Positions 61,586 through 64,000 of a stretch of DNA of 64,000 nucleotides are shown here, one piece after another; the stretch's first letter is position 1; every line of letters starts with the position of its first letter. The stretch comes from Roseovarius sp. (GTDB lineage: Bacteria; Pseudomonadota; Alphaproteobacteria; Rhodobacterales; Rhodobacteraceae), in contig JARGOC010000002.1 in assembly GCA_029212365.1 (NCBI GenBank), positions 186,001 to 250,000 of the forward strand, given 5' to 3'. A program made the translations under genes and the position numbers. The notes beneath the pieces are model-generated. The model ran no database searches, was not told the DNA's origin, and saw only the letters and a list, made by a program, of their open reading frames with translations.

Positions 61586-62449
61586 ATGCCCAAAGTTGCC
61601 TATCATCTGACACATCCTGAACGGCGCAGCACATCTGTGGTTTTTGCCTCGCCGCATAGCGGGCGTGATTATCCTTGGAGTTTCTTACGCAAAACCCGGC
61701 TGAATGAACACAGTATTCGCAGCTCGGAAGATGCGTTTGTGGATCAGTTGTTTGAAACAGCCCCTCAGGTGGGCGCGCCCTTAATCAAGGCCGGTGCGCC
61801 GCGTGCTTATGTAGATTTAAATCGCAGCGCGGATGAGCTGGACCCGGCCCTGATCGAAGGTGTGCCAAAAGGCGGGCATAACCCCCGCGTTACCTCTGGG
61901 TTGGGGGTGATCCCGCGTGTGGTGGCCAATGGTCAGGCAATATATCATGGCAAGCTGACGCTGAGCGAAGCACAGCGCCGGATTGAAGATTATTGGCGGC
62001 CCTATCACCGCGCGCTTGCCGGGCAGTTGGATCAGGCACATCTGATGTTTGGCCAGTCGATTTTGGTGGATTGCCACTCGATGCCGCATGAGGCGATGGA
62101 CAGTTTTGCCACCGCTGGCGTGCGCCGCCCCGAAGTGGTGATCGGGGATCGCTTTGGCGCGTCTGCTGATGGCGTGATTGTCGATCGGATTGAACAGGCT
62201 TTCGCCAAACTTGGCTTGCATGTGGTGCGCAACACGCCGTTTGCGGGTGCGTATATAGCCCAGCATTACGGCCGCCCCAACAAGCGCCGTCACGCGGTGC
62301 AGATTGAAATTGACCGCTCGCTCTACATGAACGAACAGCTGATCCGCCCGAATGGGAATTACAATACCTTCCGCGCGGCGTTGAATGGCGTCATTGCTGA
62401 AATTGCCGAGATTGGCCGCCCGGTCCCGCGGTCCCTTGCTGCCGAATAG
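61586..62449 (+). CDS. N-formylglutamate amidohydrolase family protein
   Basis: 287 residues from the ATG at 61586 (AAAGGAG 5-6 nt upstream). The metal-binding blocks of the family appear: A-S-P-H-S-G-R-D-Y near 26-34, S-S-E-D-A-F-V-D near 51, D-L-N-R near 77, D-C-H-S-M-P near 156-161 and V-Q-I-E-I-D-R-S-L-Y-M near 237. Members hydrolyse N-formylglutamate in histidine degradation or related N-formyl compounds. No hut genes are nearby, so the physiological substrate is open. Confidence 0.88.
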   Translation: MPKVAYHLTHPERRSTSVVFASPHSGRDYPWSFLRKTRLNEHSIRSSEDAFVDQLFETAPQVGAPLIKAGAPRAYVDLNRSADELDPALIEGVPKGGHNPRVTSGLGVIPRVVANGQAIYHGKLTLSEAQRRIEDYWRPYHRALAGQLDQAHLMFGQSILVDCHSMPHEAMDSFATAGVRRPEVVIGDRFGASADGVIVDRIEQAFAKLGLHVVRNTPFAGAYIAQHYGRPNKRRHAVQIEIDRSLYMNEQLIRPNGNYNTFRAALNGVIAEIAEIGRPVPRSLAAE

Positions 62450-62484
62450 GCGCAAACATGGATCTTGGGCATCCCATTGATATG

Positions 62485-63738
62485 TTAGCGCAGCGCCCGG
62501 CCTTTTCGAATGGCATCCCGCCCAAAGCGCTTGCGAATTTCATCTGTTGCTCGTTCTGCCTGCGAACGTTTTGCACTGTCTGGATCCAGCAGATCACCCG
62601 AGCGGTCAGCATCGCCCTCGGGCACCAAATGGCTTAGGCCGACGCCAATCAGCCGGTACGCGCCCGACCCGTCGACCTGATCCAACAGGCCACGCGCAGT
62701 GCGATAGATCGTGTCGGCCATCTGGGTGGCGTCCCTCAGCGCCAATCGCCGCGAGATCTGCGTATGATCGGCACGCTTCAGCTTTAGGGTCACGACCCGT
62801 CCGGCGGTGGATTTGGCCTTGCATCGGTCGGCCACCTGTTCGGACAACCGCCAGATATGGCCATCCAGAATGTCATCATTGGCGGTGTCTTCAAAGAATG
62901 TGGTTTCTTTGGAAATGGATTTGACCGGAGCATGGGCCGACACGCGCCGTCTGTCCTGACCACGCGCCAGATGCCACAGGCGTTCCCCCATTGAGCCGAA
63001 CCGCGCGATCAGATCATCCCGTTCCCAGCGCAGCAGATCGGCGAATGTGTGAATGCCGGCCATGTCCAGTGCAGCGCGGGTGACGGCCCCCACGCCCCAG
63101 ATCAGCCCCACAGATTTGTCACGCAGGAAGTCTGCTGTTTCGGCCTTGCCGATCACCGAAAACCCACGCGGTTTCTCAAGATCAGATGCGACCTTGGCCA
63201 GAAATTTGTTGTGGCTAAGGCCGATCGAGCCGGTCAGCCCCAATTCATCTTTCATGCGTTTGATCAATTGCGCCAGCATCACGGCGGGGGGGGCACCGTG
63301 CAGGCGTTGTGTCCCTGAAAGGTCAAGAAACGCTTCGTCCAGTGACAACGGTTCAATGTCGGGGGTCAATTCCTGCATCAAGGCATGGATCGCACGCGAC
63401 GCCTCGCTATAGGCTGACATGCGCGGCTTGATCACCACGGCATCGGGGCACAGCTTGAGCGCCTTGAACATCGGCATTGCCGAATGCACCCCACGGATAC
63501 GCGCCACATAGCAGGCCGTTGACACAACCCCGCGCCGACCCCCGCCGATGATCACCGGTTTATCGGCCAATTCAGGGTGATCACGTTTCTCAACACTTGC
63601 ATAAAATGCATCGCAATCCATATGAGCGATAGAGAGGTCAAATAATTCATCATGCGCCAACACGCGTGGGCTGCGGCACGAAGGGCATCGTGGAGCATGA
63701 GAAAACTGACAAAGACATTCACGGCACAATGACGGCAT
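62485..63738 (-). CDS. dinB: DNA polymerase IV (DinB) with N-terminal Cys motif
   Basis: Y-family translesion polymerase, 417 residues from the ATG at 63738 (an earlier in-frame ATG at 63810 is possible; neither has a clear ribosome site). Catalytic acids: D41 and D43 in H-M-D-C-D-A-F-Y and the D-E of S-L-D-E-A-F-L-D. Before the polymerase domain lie C5-x-x-C8 and C18-x-x-C21, a likely zinc ribbon seen in some alphaproteobacterial DinB proteins. The C-terminal little-finger domain is present. No obvious SOS box was found upstream. Confidence 0.9.
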   Translation of the reverse strand: MPSLCRECLCQFSHAPRCPSCRSPRVLAHDELFDLSIAHMDCDAFYASVEKRDHPELADKPVIIGGGRRGVVSTACYVARIRGVHSAMPMFKALKLCPDAVVIKPRMSAYSEASRAIHALMQELTPDIEPLSLDEAFLDLSGTQRLHGAPPAVMLAQLIKRMKDELGLTGSIGLSHNKFLAKVASDLEKPRGFSVIGKAETADFLRDKSVGLIWGVGAVTRAALDMAGIHTFADLLRWERDDLIARFGSMGERLWHLARGQDRRRVSAHAPVKSISKETTFFEDTANDDILDGHIWRLSEQVADRCKAKSTAGRVVTLKLKRADHTQISRRLALRDATQMADTIYRTARGLLDQVDGSGAYRLIGVGLSHLVPEGDADRSGDLLDPDSAKRSQAERATDEIRKRFGRDAIRKGRALR

Positions 63739-63815
63739 GGGTAAGCGGTTGACCTGCGTTATCTGAGCAGACGGTGGGTGACAGAAACCTTGGTTGGTGA
63801 TGGAAAGCATAGCTG

Positions 63816-64000
63816 ATGACTGGCATGGAAAACAGAGAGTTCGCAGGCGCCAAGCTGGCTTTGTTCATTGGGGGCAAGCTGTTGGTGATCCGTCGTGATG
63901 TCAAACCTGGCCTGGTTTGGCCCGGTTATCTCGATTTGCCCGGTGGCGGGCGTGAAGATGATGAAACGCCTGAGGCCTGCGCATTGCGTGAAACCCGCGA
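63816..64000 (+). CDS. NUDIX hydrolase, N-terminal part (cut by window end)
   Basis: An open frame from the ATG at 63816 (GGAAAG 8 nt upstream; ATG at 63825 also possible) runs off the window after about 61 codons. It contains L-V-I-R-R-D, W-P-G-Y-L-D-L-P-G-G-G and the start of the NUDIX box G-R-E-D-D-E-T-P-E-A-C-A-L-R-E-T-R. The family hydrolyses nucleoside diphosphates linked to other groups; the substrate cannot be told. Divergent from dinB with only 5 nt between the earliest dinB start and this ATG. Confidence 0.85.
   Translation, partial: MTGMENREFAGAKLALFIGGKLLVIRRDVKPGLVWPGYLDLPGGGREDDETPEACALRETR

Overview
The window looks like chromosomal DNA of an alphaproteobacterium of the order Rhodobacterales (Roseobacter group). 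This rests on the housekeeping content (single bifunctional RSH (p)ppGpp enzyme behind rpoZ, GcvA-type LysR regulator, phaA/phaB, FdhD with mob/moe genes, zinc-ribbon DinB), the moderately high G+C, frequent GTG/TTG starts and ATGA overlaps, and short intergenic elements I recognise from that group. I see no phage, IS element, integrase or CRISPR array. Most of the window is core or lightly accessory metabolism.

Layout. 1-9.1 kb: end of a TPR protein overlapping ispE; polyprenyl diphosphate synthase divergent from a DUF2007/TrmN6-like pair; a YdcH-like mini-gene; a LysR regulator facing a 39-residue protein across a palindrome; phaB and phaA, separated by a strong terminator; an EAL phosphodiesterase; tag plus a DUF5071 gene. 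9.1-14.4 kb: rlmN, pncB and pncA (NAD salvage), trhO, and a KdsD-type arabinose-5-phosphate isomerase. 14.4-17.6 kb: a three-gene, ATGA-coupled operon gmd-colC-colD that should make GDP-L-colitose from GDP-mannose; this is the most distinctive locus. 17.6-25.3 kb: an SDR, a YcaQ-type glycosylase, a secreted protein of unknown function and a complete dipeptide/oligopeptide ABC importer. 25.4-30.3 kb: panB-panC, an M20 deacylase, a nitronate monooxygenase and rpe, followed by a decayed gene with two in-frame stops and a gene-poor stretch to 31.3 kb.

31.3-34.5 kb: rpoZ-rsh-DUF2062. 34.8-38.3 kb: fdhD-mobA-mobB-moeA, which supplies and installs molybdenum cofactor for the formate dehydrogenase catalytic subunit at 44.75 kb. 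38.8-42.6 kb: a compact minus-strand operon (histidine phosphatase, GST, lysine-forming saccharopine dehydrogenase, SemiSWEET, glutamate-forming saccharopine dehydrogenase), probably a lysine-saccharopine catabolic route. 42.7-44.6 kb: a PepSY membrane protein and a small Cys-containing exported protein. 47.7-50.3 kb: a response regulator and hybrid kinase pair, divergent from a 9-kb unit (50.5-59.7 kb) of acyl-CoA ligase, small exported protein, complete Liv-type ABC importer and a PaaK-like ligase with an unusual nucleotide loop. Together these look like uptake plus CoA activation of an unidentified carboxylic acid. 59.7-64 kb: DadA-like oxidase, rpmJ, tRNA-Val(GAC), N-formylglutamate amidohydrolase, dinB and the start of a NUDIX gene cut by the window edge.

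All family names are recognised from motifs and memory. No search was run. Start codons were chosen from Shine-Dalgarno spacing and usual family length, and doubtful starts are stated.
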